From JAPOUP01 sp965221405 (GTDB lineage: Bacteria; Pseudomonadota; Alphaproteobacteria; Rhodobacterales; Rhodobacteraceae): a DNA stretch of 64,000 bases. The position numbers and the translations under genes are program-made. The DNA lies in contig CBDCSE010000003.1 in assembly GCA_965221405.1 (NCBI GenBank), forward strand, positions 248,001-312,000. The letters are read 5' to 3'. This document shows positions 39,817 through 47,784 of this stretch, in pieces; the first letter of the stretch is position 1, and each line of letters opens with the position of its first letter. The notes beneath the pieces are model-generated. The model searched no databases. It saw only the letters and a list, made by a program, of their open reading frames with translations, and was not told where the DNA came from.

Positions 39817-40791
39817 TTACTGCCTGAGCAGTTCGTTAGTGAAGAAGTCTTCCGCCCGCTGACCAGGCTTGATGATCTCAGCCGCCTCCATTGCAGCCAG
39901 TGCATCCGCCCAGTCTTCGGCCGATTGCACGCCGATCGGCAAATTCTTGGTGCGTTCGGTGTGGAAGAAATCGCGATAGGCCTCGATCTGGCCGATCAAC
40001 ACGTCACGGTTCAGGTTGCTGTCCGGACGACCTGTGATGATGGCGTCAGCCGCCTCTTCGACATTGCCTTCAAAGATGTACTCCCACGCGCGTTGCTGCA
40101 CCTGCGCCAACCTGGCCAGTTCGCCGCGACGCTCCTCAAGGGTGCTCTCCTGGGCAATCAGCCCATAGCTTGGAAACGTCACACCGGCGTCATCCATTAG
40201 GATCTGTTTGGCCGGGCGGCTTTTGGAGGTCAACGGTAGACCAAAAGGCCCTACGGTCATGAAGCCGTCCGCTTCGCCCGAGGCATAGGTGCCCACCATC
40301 GCTGGCGGCGCCACCATCAGGATCGATACATCATCGCGGGTCAGGTCGCCTGCGGCGAGGAAATTGTCGATGTATGGGACCCACGGACTGGCGGTGAAGG
40401 TCACAAGTTTCTTGCCCTCAAGGTCTGCGACCGACTCGATGTCGGAATTCACGTCCACCAGAACCGCCAGGTCACCGCGCCGCGCCCAGCCTGCGAAGGA
40501 CTTCAGTGGCAATCCGTTTTCGCGCGCCAGCGCCATCAGGCCAAGCTGAACCTGACCAACGTCAACCTGTCCGCTGCCGACCAGCTGGATTGTGTTGATT
40601 GTGCCTTTGCCGTCTTGCAGATCGACATCCAGTCCCGCCTCGTCAAACCAGCCCTTGGCTTCGGCGAGATGCATCCCGGCATGCACGCCCCAGGGCGAGA
40701 AATCGAGTCGCACGGTCAGTGTATCGGCGAATGCTTTACCTGCGCCTAAGGCGACCATCGCGGCGGCGAATAGAGGTGTCAGTTTGAGCAT
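39817..40791 (-). CDS. NMT1/THI5-like periplasmic substrate-binding protein
   Basis: 324 residues with a signal peptide (MLKLTPLFAAAMVALGAGKA, cleavage near AFA-DT). The mature part begins TLTVRLDFSPWGVHAGMHLA and continues AKGWFDEAGLDVDLQDGKGT, typical of NMT1-like proteins that capture pyrimidines such as HMP or related heterocycles. The LTVRLDFSPWGVHAG stretch is close to ThiY-type proteins. Its place beside hydantoinase genes suggests a cyclic amide or ureide. The actual ligand is not known. Confidence 0.88.
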   Translation of the reverse strand: MLKLTPLFAAAMVALGAGKAFADTLTVRLDFSPWGVHAGMHLAEAKGWFDEAGLDVDLQDGKGTINTIQLVGSGQVDVGQVQLGLMALARENGLPLKSFAGWARRGDLAVLVDVNSDIESVADLEGKKLVTFTASPWVPYIDNFLAAGDLTRDDVSILMVAPPAMVGTYASGEADGFMTVGPFGLPLTSKSRPAKQILMDDAGVTFPSYGLIAQESTLEERRGELARLAQVQQRAWEYIFEGNVEEAADAIITGRPDSNLNRDVLIGQIEAYRDFFHTERTKNLPIGVQSAEDWADALAAMEAAEIIKPGQRAEDFFTNELLRQ

Positions 40792-41175
40792 TTTGTCTTC
40801 TCCTTTGATGTGATTGGTAGAGCCAATGCATTGGCCAGACGCGGCAAGACGGTTGTTTGCGCTCGCCAGCTGGCCACGGTGCCGGACATGCTGGGCAGAG
40901 GCCGCAAGCGCCGGGCAATATCCTGGCTCCGAGATGTCCGCGATGCCGGGCGTACCGCGATTGATCTGACAAGGCCTGCGCCATGTTCCGCGCTACCATG
41001 CGGCGCAATTCCATCCACTTGCGCATCTGTGCGACCTCGGCAATGCCCGGGCCAGGTGGGATGGATCATGTTGCTCCCGTCAGCCAGACCTGGAATGCGC
41101 ACCTTTTCGGAGCAAAGCGAAATGGAACAACGATGAAGTGTGATCATGCGGCGCCTCCCTCAAGGCACCTTACGA
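40792..41175. other. 384-bp promoter region upstream of the ABC genes
   Basis: No gene seen. It contains the perfect palindrome at 40822-40835 just upstream of the binding-protein gene. It separates the transporter genes from tetR-hyuB-hyuA on the same strand, so a second promoter is plausible here. Confidence 0.6.
40822..40835. promoter_or_regulatory. 14-bp perfect palindrome upstream of the binding-protein gene
   Basis: GCCAATGCATTGGC is fully self-complementary and lies about 30 bp upstream of the ATG at 40791. The position suits an operator. It differs from the palindrome before hyuA, so it may serve another regulator. Confidence 0.4.
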
Positions 41176-41814
41176 TCAGGCGTCCGGCAGTCGCAGGTAG
41201 CCCAAGACCACGTCGACAATATGATCCGCACGCGCGGTGATCCGGCTGGGCTCGGCCAGGTCGGTCTGATAGATCGCCCCAAGCGTGTACCGGTTCGACA
41301 AGTAGAAATATCCCAAAGACGAGATCGTAATGTAGAGTTCCTGCGGGTCCACGCCCTTGCGGAACGAACCTTCGGCCTGGCCGCGCGACAACAGATCGCC
41401 GATCAAGTCGCTCAGCGTGGAGTATAGGTGCGGCAGCTTCTCGGAATTTCGCACATGTTGCGCTTTGGTCAGGTTTTCGCTGTTCAGTAGCGAAATGACC
41501 TCCGGGTATTCCACGAAGTGCTGGAAGGTGTGGCGCACCAGCCGTTCCATCCCTTCGACCGGGGGCAGTCCCTTGATCTGGAGGTCGGCGTGATGGGCGC
41601 GCATTCGTTCGTACATGCGCTCCATCACAACCAGGAAGAGGTCGTCCTTGCCGCCGAAATAATGGTACACGAGGTTCTTCGAAACGCCCGCACGCTGCAC
41701 GATCTTGTCGATCCGCGCACCCTCGAAACCGTGCTCCGCGAACTCCTGCTCCGCTGCCTCCAAGATTCGCGATTGGGATATTTCGGGATTCCGTTTGCGA
41801 TTCACGGTCGCCAT
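41176..41814 (-). CDS. TetR/AcrR-family transcriptional regulator
   Basis: 212 residues from ATG 41814 (a longer start at 41892 is possible). The N-terminal helix-turn-helix reads SQSRILEAAEQEFAEHGFEG, ARIDKIVQRAGVSKNLVYHYFGGKDDL, the standard TetR DNA-binding domain at about residues 12-60. The C-terminal ligand domain is of the RutR/YsiA-like kind (MERLVRHTFQHFVEYPEVIS). It lies 70 bp after hyuB, in the same direction. It probably senses the imported heterocycle or a product and controls hyuA via 45737-45750. Confidence 0.88.
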   Translation of the reverse strand: MATVNRKRNPEISQSRILEAAEQEFAEHGFEGARIDKIVQRAGVSKNLVYHYFGGKDDLFLVVMERMYERMRAHHADLQIKGLPPVEGMERLVRHTFQHFVEYPEVISLLNSENLTKAQHVRNSEKLPHLYSTLSDLIGDLLSRGQAEGSFRKGVDPQELYITISSLGYFYLSNRYTLGAIYQTDLAEPSRITARADHIVDVVLGYLRLPDA

Positions 41815-41884
41815 GATCGTTTTGCCGCGCCCAAAGGCACACCCCTGTTCCTGCAACACCATGTTTAAACCCGATCGCCATCGT

Positions 41885-43615
41885 TCAAACAACGTTCAGT
41901 TGCATTTTTCTGCGTAGCTGGGCGGTCGCCTCCATGTCGATGCCGCTTTCATCGGCGTTCAACACAATCCCATAGAGCGCACGCGCGGCCCCTATGGACA
42001 GCTTTTCATCCATCACATCCGTCAGGACGCGGCATGGGTCGCGTTTCAGCGGATCCCCGAAGCCGCCGCCGCCAGCCTGCTCATGAACAACAAGCTGCCC
42101 TTTGGCCAGCGGCATTGTCACTTTGCCGGGCAGGTCGCGACGGGTGCCGTCGGGCTCTTCGAGCCAGTTCACGGTCTTTCGTCCCGGATGTCCGCCGCTG
42201 AGGCCATAAGGGGCGAATTTTGTTCGGTCCGAGCGCAGCTGGAGCCCCGCCTCGTCAGCGAGCAACCTGTAGGACCGGCGCACGCCAAGACCTCCGCGAA
42301 ACTCACCGGCCCCGCAGCTGTCGGGGATCAGGCTGTAATCCTCGACCCGGACCGGATGCTGCCGCTCCAGCGTCTCCACTGGCGTGTTGGAAAGGTTCTG
42401 CGACGGGTTGGTGATTGCGTCCACGCCGTCCTTTTTCGGACGCCCGCCCCAGCATCCGCATACCATATCGACGATGATGAAGGGTTTGCGATCCGGAGTA
42501 TAGCCACCGATGGCGATCACCGTGTTGCCGCCTTCGCCGGCCGCGGGCACTCGGTCTGGCAGGATCTGGGCCAAGGCCCCAAACATTGTGTCCATGACGC
42601 GATACCCCGTCAGCGCACGCGCCGCACAGGGCGCTGGCATCACTGGGTTCAGCACTGATGCCTCGGGGGCGCGAACATCAATGCAGCGAAAAACCCCCTC
42701 GTTGTTGGGCACATCCCCGTTTAGAACACAGCGCACACTTAGGTAAGAGCATGAATTCGTGTAGGATTTGGTTGCGTTCAGGGCCGCCTTGACCTGCGGC
42801 GACGACCCCTCGAAGTCCACGATCAGCTGATCGCCATCCACGGTGATGGCAACGCAGATAGGTATCGGATCATCCGAAAGCCCGTCATCGTCGATGTAGT
42901 CGGCAAAGTGATAGGTCCCATCCGGCCAGCCACGGATATCCTCGCGGGCCATGCGCTCGGCATAATCCATCAATTCGGCAAAATAGGCCCGTGCGGTCTG
43001 ACGGCCATATCTTGAGATCAGTTTGACCAGCTCCCGTGTGCCCACGTGGCATGCCGCCCGCTGGGCTTTCAGGTCTCCCAGGACCCGGTCCGGCACCCGC
43101 ACGTTGCGCTCGATGATCATGTGAACAGCGGTGTTCGGCGCACCCCGGTCATATAGTTTCAGCACTGGCAGTCGCAGGCCCTCCTGGAAAATTTCGGTGC
43201 TGTCCGAAGCGTTGGATCCGGGGACCCGTCCCCCGACATCCGTGTGGTGGCAAATCACGACCGAATAGCCTTCGAGAGATCCTTCGTGAAAGATCGGTGT
43301 GAACATGAAGATGTCGGGAAGATGCATTCCGCCCTGATACGGGTCGTTGAGGATGATCACGTCGCCTTCGTGAATATTGTCGCCATACTGAGCACGGACC
43401 GCCTGCATCGCCTCGGGCACCGCGCCCAGATGCAACGCGATGGTCTTGGCTTGGGCGATCATCTTCCCACGGGCGTCACAGATCGCGGCGGAATAGTCCA
43501 TTACGTCTTTGACGATTTCGGATCTCGCCGTTCGCAGAACGGTATAGGCCACCTCGTCCACGATTGAATCGAGTGCGTTCTTCACGACGGCCAAGGTGAT
43601 CGGATCGATTCTCAT
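41885..43615 (-). CDS. hyuB: Hydantoinase/oxoprolinase B subunit
   Basis: 576 residues from ATG 43615. It matches hydantoinase B: MRIDPITLAVVKNALDSIVD, HLGAVPEAMQAV, GDVIILNDPYQGGMHLPDI, VICHHTDVGGRVPGSN and the C-terminal HEQAGGGGFGDPLKRDP. With HyuA it opens a cyclic amide ring, with ATP in many members (N-methylhydantoin, 5-oxoproline and similar). The start overlaps the hyuA stop by 4 bp (ATGA), so the subunits are translationally coupled. Exact substrate unknown. Confidence 0.9.
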   Translation of the reverse strand: MRIDPITLAVVKNALDSIVDEVAYTVLRTARSEIVKDVMDYSAAICDARGKMIAQAKTIALHLGAVPEAMQAVRAQYGDNIHEGDVIILNDPYQGGMHLPDIFMFTPIFHEGSLEGYSVVICHHTDVGGRVPGSNASDSTEIFQEGLRLPVLKLYDRGAPNTAVHMIIERNVRVPDRVLGDLKAQRAACHVGTRELVKLISRYGRQTARAYFAELMDYAERMAREDIRGWPDGTYHFADYIDDDGLSDDPIPICVAITVDGDQLIVDFEGSSPQVKAALNATKSYTNSCSYLSVRCVLNGDVPNNEGVFRCIDVRAPEASVLNPVMPAPCAARALTGYRVMDTMFGALAQILPDRVPAAGEGGNTVIAIGGYTPDRKPFIIVDMVCGCWGGRPKKDGVDAITNPSQNLSNTPVETLERQHPVRVEDYSLIPDSCGAGEFRGGLGVRRSYRLLADEAGLQLRSDRTKFAPYGLSGGHPGRKTVNWLEEPDGTRRDLPGKVTMPLAKGQLVVHEQAGGGGFGDPLKRDPCRVLTDVMDEKLSIGAARALYGIVLNADESGIDMEATAQLRRKMQLNVV

Positions 43616-45726
43616 GCCGCCGACTCGACGCTGATGTCTATGACGACGCTGCCGCACCCATCCGTGCTGGCGGAGGCCCCTGGCGGCAGCGCAATGGTGC
43701 TGTCGTAGCTGGTTAGGATGGCTGGCCCGTGGACAGCGCGGTTAAACACCGTGTCACGATGCAATACGGTCGTTTCCCGCCAACAATCTTCCGCGTCAAA
43801 CCGTACCGGGCGGGTTTCAGTGTGGCCCTCGGCTTCTGACGGGCGCAGGCTTGTCAGAGAGGAGAAGTCCAGCTTCCGGTCCCGAATGCCGGTCCCGGTG
43901 ACACGCAGGTTCACCAATTCTGCGGGGGTGTCGTCGCGATACCCGTAGATCGACTCGTAGGCCGCGTCAAAGAGCGGCTGCAATGCGGTACCCCCTGCTG
44001 ACACGACCGTTTCAGCATCGATTTCAATCGTTATGTCCGAAGACTGCCCGCAGTACCGCAGGTCGGCGCCAAATCTCAGGCGGATCTGGTGTTCGGCAAA
44101 GCCTTCATTGGCCAGCCGTGCCAGCATATCACGGCGCAGTTCGTCAATCAGGCGGGAGATTTCGGCACCCGACCAGTCGGCGGCCAGGCCTTGCGTGGCG
44201 CGCACCCCCTTATATTCGACATCCGATGACAGCATCCCGACTGAGCAGAACACGCCCGACATCGCAGGCACGATGATCCGCGTCATCCCCAGAAGCTGCG
44301 CCAGATCCGCCGCATGCAAGGCTCCACCACCTCCAAAGGCCATGATTGCCATCTCGCGCGGGTCGAGGCCCCGCTCCACGGTCACGGATCGGATGGCACG
44401 CGCCATGTTTACATTGGCGATCTGGCGGATGCCCATTGCGGCCCCGTCTAACGACAGCCCCAAGGGGTCTGCCACATATGTCTGGATTGCCTGTTCGGCC
44501 AGGGACCGATTGATATGCTGACCGCCGCCCGCCAACCCGGTATCGCCAATCAGCCCCAGATGGATGTTCGCATCCGTCACGGTTGGGCGGTCATTGCCCA
44601 ACCCATACGCCGCCGGTCCCGGGTCTGCCCCGGCCGAAACTGGTCCGACCTGCAGCATGCCACCATCATCTATCCAGGCGATGGATCCACCGCCCGCGCC
44701 CACCTCAGCAACGTCAATTGCGGGCACTTTGAGCACATAGCCTCCACCCTTGTTGAAATAGCTGGGGCTCGAAATTCCTTCGCGGAACTCGTATTCGTTG
44801 ATCTGCATCGGCTGGTTGTTAAGCACGATCGATGCCTTGGCCGTAGTGCCGCCCATGTCAAAGGCCACCAGTCCGCCCAGCTTTGTCGCCTCGGCGAGCC
44901 TGGCTGCCCCGGCCACACCGCCGGCGGGACCGGACCCCACGGCAAAGACAGGCCGTTCCTTGGCCGCGCTGACGCCCATCATGCCGCCGGCGGAATTGAC
45001 CACAAGCAAGGGTGCTGAAAAACCCCTGTCCTTCAGGTTCCGCTCCAGCCGCGTAAGATATCCGCGCATCTGCGTCAGCAGATAGGCGTTCACCACAGTC
45101 GTCGAACTGCGCTCGTATTCTTTCATTTCGGGCAACACATCGCAGGATGCGGTAACCAGAAGATCGGAAAATTCGGTTTCGATCAGATCGCGGGCCTGCC
45201 GTTCGTGAACCGGGTTGGCATAAGAGTGCAGAAAGCAGATAGCCACGGCCTCGCACCCCTCAGCGACAACCCGTCCCATGACATCCCGAAGATCCCCAGG
45301 GTCCAGTGGGGTCACGACCTCGCCAGCCGCCGACAACCGCTCGGCCACCTCGAACCGATGGCGGCGTGTCACCAGTTGAACCGGCTTTTCCCAGTTCAGA
45401 TCGAACATTCCCGGCGTGCGAATCCGTCCGATCTCCAGAACATCCCGAAACCCTGCTGTCGTCAGCAGGGCTGTCTTTGCCCCAACCTTTTGCAGAATGG
45501 TGTTCGCACCGACTGTCGTGCCATGTACGATCTCTTCAATATCAGCTTGTGCGATGGCATGTTTCTTCAGGATCTCGACCGCACCCTCGACGACCGCATC
45601 GCCGGGGTCATCCGGGGTGGAGGGCACCTTGGCGATATCGGCCCAGCCCCGTTCATCGTAGAGCACGATGTCCGTGAACGTCCCGCCAATATCCACGCCG
45701 AGTCTGTAACCCATCCGTATCCTCAT
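43612..45726 (-). CDS. hyuA: Hydantoinase/oxoprolinase A subunit
   Basis: 704 residues. The actin-like ATPase fold starts RLGVDIGGTFTDIVLYDERG; further marks are EIVHGTTVGANTILQKVGAK, GMFDLNWEKP, VNSAGGMMGVSAAKERPVFA, GSGPAGGVAGAARLAE, FDMGGTTAKASIV and GGGGALHAADLAQLLGM. It partners HyuB to hydrolyse a ring amide. It is the first gene of the minus-strand unit. ATG 45726 is used; ATG 45714 is an alternative. Codon choice and lower GC than neighbouring IS elements suggest a separate origin. Confidence 0.9.
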   Translation of the reverse strand: MRIRMGYRLGVDIGGTFTDIVLYDERGWADIAKVPSTPDDPGDAVVEGAVEILKKHAIAQADIEEIVHGTTVGANTILQKVGAKTALLTTAGFRDVLEIGRIRTPGMFDLNWEKPVQLVTRRHRFEVAERLSAAGEVVTPLDPGDLRDVMGRVVAEGCEAVAICFLHSYANPVHERQARDLIETEFSDLLVTASCDVLPEMKEYERSSTTVVNAYLLTQMRGYLTRLERNLKDRGFSAPLLVVNSAGGMMGVSAAKERPVFAVGSGPAGGVAGAARLAEATKLGGLVAFDMGGTTAKASIVLNNQPMQINEYEFREGISSPSYFNKGGGYVLKVPAIDVAEVGAGGGSIAWIDDGGMLQVGPVSAGADPGPAAYGLGNDRPTVTDANIHLGLIGDTGLAGGGQHINRSLAEQAIQTYVADPLGLSLDGAAMGIRQIANVNMARAIRSVTVERGLDPREMAIMAFGGGGALHAADLAQLLGMTRIIVPAMSGVFCSVGMLSSDVEYKGVRATQGLAADWSGAEISRLIDELRRDMLARLANEGFAEHQIRLRFGADLRYCGQSSDITIEIDAETVVSAGGTALQPLFDAAYESIYGYRDDTPAELVNLRVTGTGIRDRKLDFSSLTSLRPSEAEGHTETRPVRFDAEDCWRETTVLHRDTVFNRAVHGPAILTSYDSTIALPPGASASTDGCGSVVIDISVESAA

Positions 45727-45736
45727 GCCAGATTAG

Positions 45737-45750
45737 ACTAACTGGTTAGT
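45737..45750. promoter_or_regulatory. Candidate TetR operator before hyuA
   Basis: ACTAAC TG GTTAGT has 6-bp arms that are exact reverse complements. It lies 11 bp upstream of the hyuA ATG and overlaps the candidate -10 region, a typical repressor position. Sites of this shape are common for TetR-family repressors, and one is encoded in the same unit. Confidence 0.6.
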
Positions 45751-45779
45751 ATATTTGCACGCACGAGATTCGTTGTCAA
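45748..45779 (-). promoter_or_regulatory. Candidate hyuA promoter
   Basis: On the minus strand TTGACA (45774-45779) is followed, after 18-20 bases, by AATATA or TATACT (45748-45755). The spacing is slightly long. The -10 overlaps the palindromic operator. Confidence 0.4.
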
Positions 45780-46536
45780 CACACCGGGCAGCAATTGCGG
45801 CAATTCCCGCTAACTCGCCCACGCGGTAACAGGCGGCCTTACAAGCTTGAGGCTCACAGGATAAAACTCCGCAGCGAGGGCCCCGCCCGACCGAATATTC
45901 AGTCGGCGCTTGCGCTAAGGCTTAGCCGCTAAAGCAGCCCCTCCTGTGGGATCGATGGCGTTACGGACAGATGCTCCCATGGGTCAGGAAGCGCTTCCCG
46001 TGCATCTTCAGGACAGAGTTGTTGGCCTGAACGCGCAGTTGCTATCCCTCGGTGAGACTGCCCTCCCAGCCGTGCTGATCGAAGGTTCGGTTCGTTCCGC
46101 ACCGGTTGGTGGGTGTAGTCCGCGTTCCATCCATGACGAACTCGTTTTGTGAAGAGTAAAGTCGCAATTTTCGTTGCCACCCGGGCCCCGCGGGTTATGG
46201 TCCCGGTCCCGACCTGCAAGGCTGGGAGTCAGGCTCGCCGGTAACCCTCCATGCAAGGTGAACGATGGATTTGTGCCAAGCATCTCCCATGTGCCTCCGT
46301 CGTGCGGGCCTTGATCGTGCCCGTTGCGGTGGAACCGCTGCCCATGATCTGGATGCAGAGCGGTGTTTGGCCGGTCGAGTGGCGCAGGTAGAAGGTCGGC
46401 AACTGCCTTGCACAATTCATGAATTTTCCGCCCCGGGGAGTGAGGAATCTCTCCACCCATGAAACCCGGTCTCACGCCTTGTTGTCGGCCAAGGTGATGA
46501 TATGAATGTTAGGGCACGTTCGGGAAGGAGATGTCG
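45780..46536. other. Gene-free interval between hyuA and the RND operon
   Basis: No supported gene in about 760 bp. An imperfect palindrome (CGACCGAATATTCAGTCG) lies near 45888-45906. Minus-strand frames between 45930 and 46475 show scattered pieces that faintly recall an IS5-type transposase but no motif is firm. A possible promoter for the RND genes is TTGTTG (46479-46484), 16 bases, TATGAA (46501-46506). Confidence 0.45.
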
Positions 46537-47781
46537 ATGCCGGGTATTGCCAAATGGGTCTTTGGATTCTCGCTCCAGCTTGCCATCGTCGTGTCCGCGC
46601 CGCAGGCGCAGGAGGCACCGCGCCCGGCAAAGGTCGAGACTGTCGCCTCCGACATGGCCAATCGGATATGGACCTTTCCGGCCATCGTTCTGCCTTCCAG
46701 GGAAGTGTCGCTGTCCTTCCGGATCTCGGGCCAGGTCATTGAACTCCCGGTAAGTGCCGCCCTTCAGGTCGCAAAGGGTGATACGATCGCAAAGCTCGAC
46801 CCACGGGATTTCGAGGCCAGGGTCAGACAGCTGGAAAGTCAGCGCGACCAGGTGGCCGCACAGCTTGAGGCGCTGCGGTCGGGTGCCCGTGAGGAAGAGG
46901 TGCGGGCTGTGGAAGCGGCTCTGGAAAGCGCCCGCGCCCAGGCGGAAAGGGCACGCGCGGATACCGAACGCACGCGCCAGCTCGTTGAGCGCAATATCGC
47001 GTCCCGGGTCATGCTCGAACAGGCGGAAACCCAGCTTCGGGTAAGCGAGGCGACCCTCCGGGCCCAGGAGGAGCAGCTGGCCATCGCTACAGCCGGGGGA
47101 CGTGTGGAGGAGGTCGAGGCCGCCGAGGCCGGTCTGCGGGGACTGGAGTCACAGCTTGAAGCGGCGCGCGACACGCTCTCGGACGTGACGTTGGCCGCAC
47201 CTTTCGACGGAGTCGTGGCGCGCCGGTCGATAGATAATTTCACGTTGGTTCAGGCCGGGCAGGAGATCGTGCTGCTGCAGAACATTTCCACCTTGCATCT
47301 CGCCTTTGACGTACCGGCCGCCCAGGTGTCGGCGATCGGCCGGGTCGCTGAGGGCCTGTCCGTGACCGTCGCGTTCTCCGGTTCGGATACGGAATATCCC
47401 GCGGAACTCGTCGAATACTCGATTCAGGCCGATGCAGAGACCCAGACATACCGGGGGCGCGTCGCCGTGGACGCTCCCGAGAACACCATCGTCTTTCCCG
47501 GAATGGTCGGACGGGTTCTCGTCCGCGTATCCGGGCAGGCCGCGCCGGTTCTCAAGGTCTCGGTCAGCGCGGTCGGTGCCGGCTTGGACGGGGAATCCTT
47601 CGTCTGGGTCGTGAGCGATAGCGGGACTGTCGCGAAACGCCCGGTCACCACCGGAACGGTCACGGGAAGCCAGATTGAGATCCGTTCGGGCCTCGTCGCC
47701 GGTGAGACCGTGATCGCCGCCGGTGTCAGTCGGCTGCGGGAAGGCATGACGGTCCGACCGATCGAAAGAGTGGGTGACTGA
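46537..47781 (+). CDS. RND efflux periplasmic adaptor (membrane fusion protein)
   Basis: About 414 residues. A signal peptide (MPGIAKWVFGFSLQLAIVVS ... APQAQ) leads to the adaptor fold: lipoyl half RISGQVIELPVSAALQVAKG, a long coiled-coil hairpin at about residues 85-195 rich in Ala, Glu, Arg and Gln, the second lipoyl half APFDGVVARRSIDNFTLVQA, then barrel and membrane-proximal domains. No lipobox Cys is present. I prefer ATG 46537 since GGAAGGAG ends at 46530, leaving proper spacing; ATG 46531 touches it. It bridges the RND pump to an outer-membrane channel, which is not encoded here. Confidence 0.92.
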   Translation: MPGIAKWVFGFSLQLAIVVSAPQAQEAPRPAKVETVASDMANRIWTFPAIVLPSREVSLSFRISGQVIELPVSAALQVAKGDTIAKLDPRDFEARVRQLESQRDQVAAQLEALRSGAREEEVRAVEAALESARAQAERARADTERTRQLVERNIASRVMLEQAETQLRVSEATLRAQEEQLAIATAGGRVEEVEAAEAGLRGLESQLEAARDTLSDVTLAAPFDGVVARRSIDNFTLVQAGQEIVLLQNISTLHLAFDVPAAQVSAIGRVAEGLSVTVAFSGSDTEYPAELVEYSIQADAETQTYRGRVAVDAPENTIVFPGMVGRVLVRVSGQAAPVLKVSVSAVGAGLDGESFVWVVSDSGTVAKRPVTTGTVTGSQIEIRSGLVAGETVIAAGVSRLREGMTVRPIERVGD

Positions 47782-47784
47782 TCA

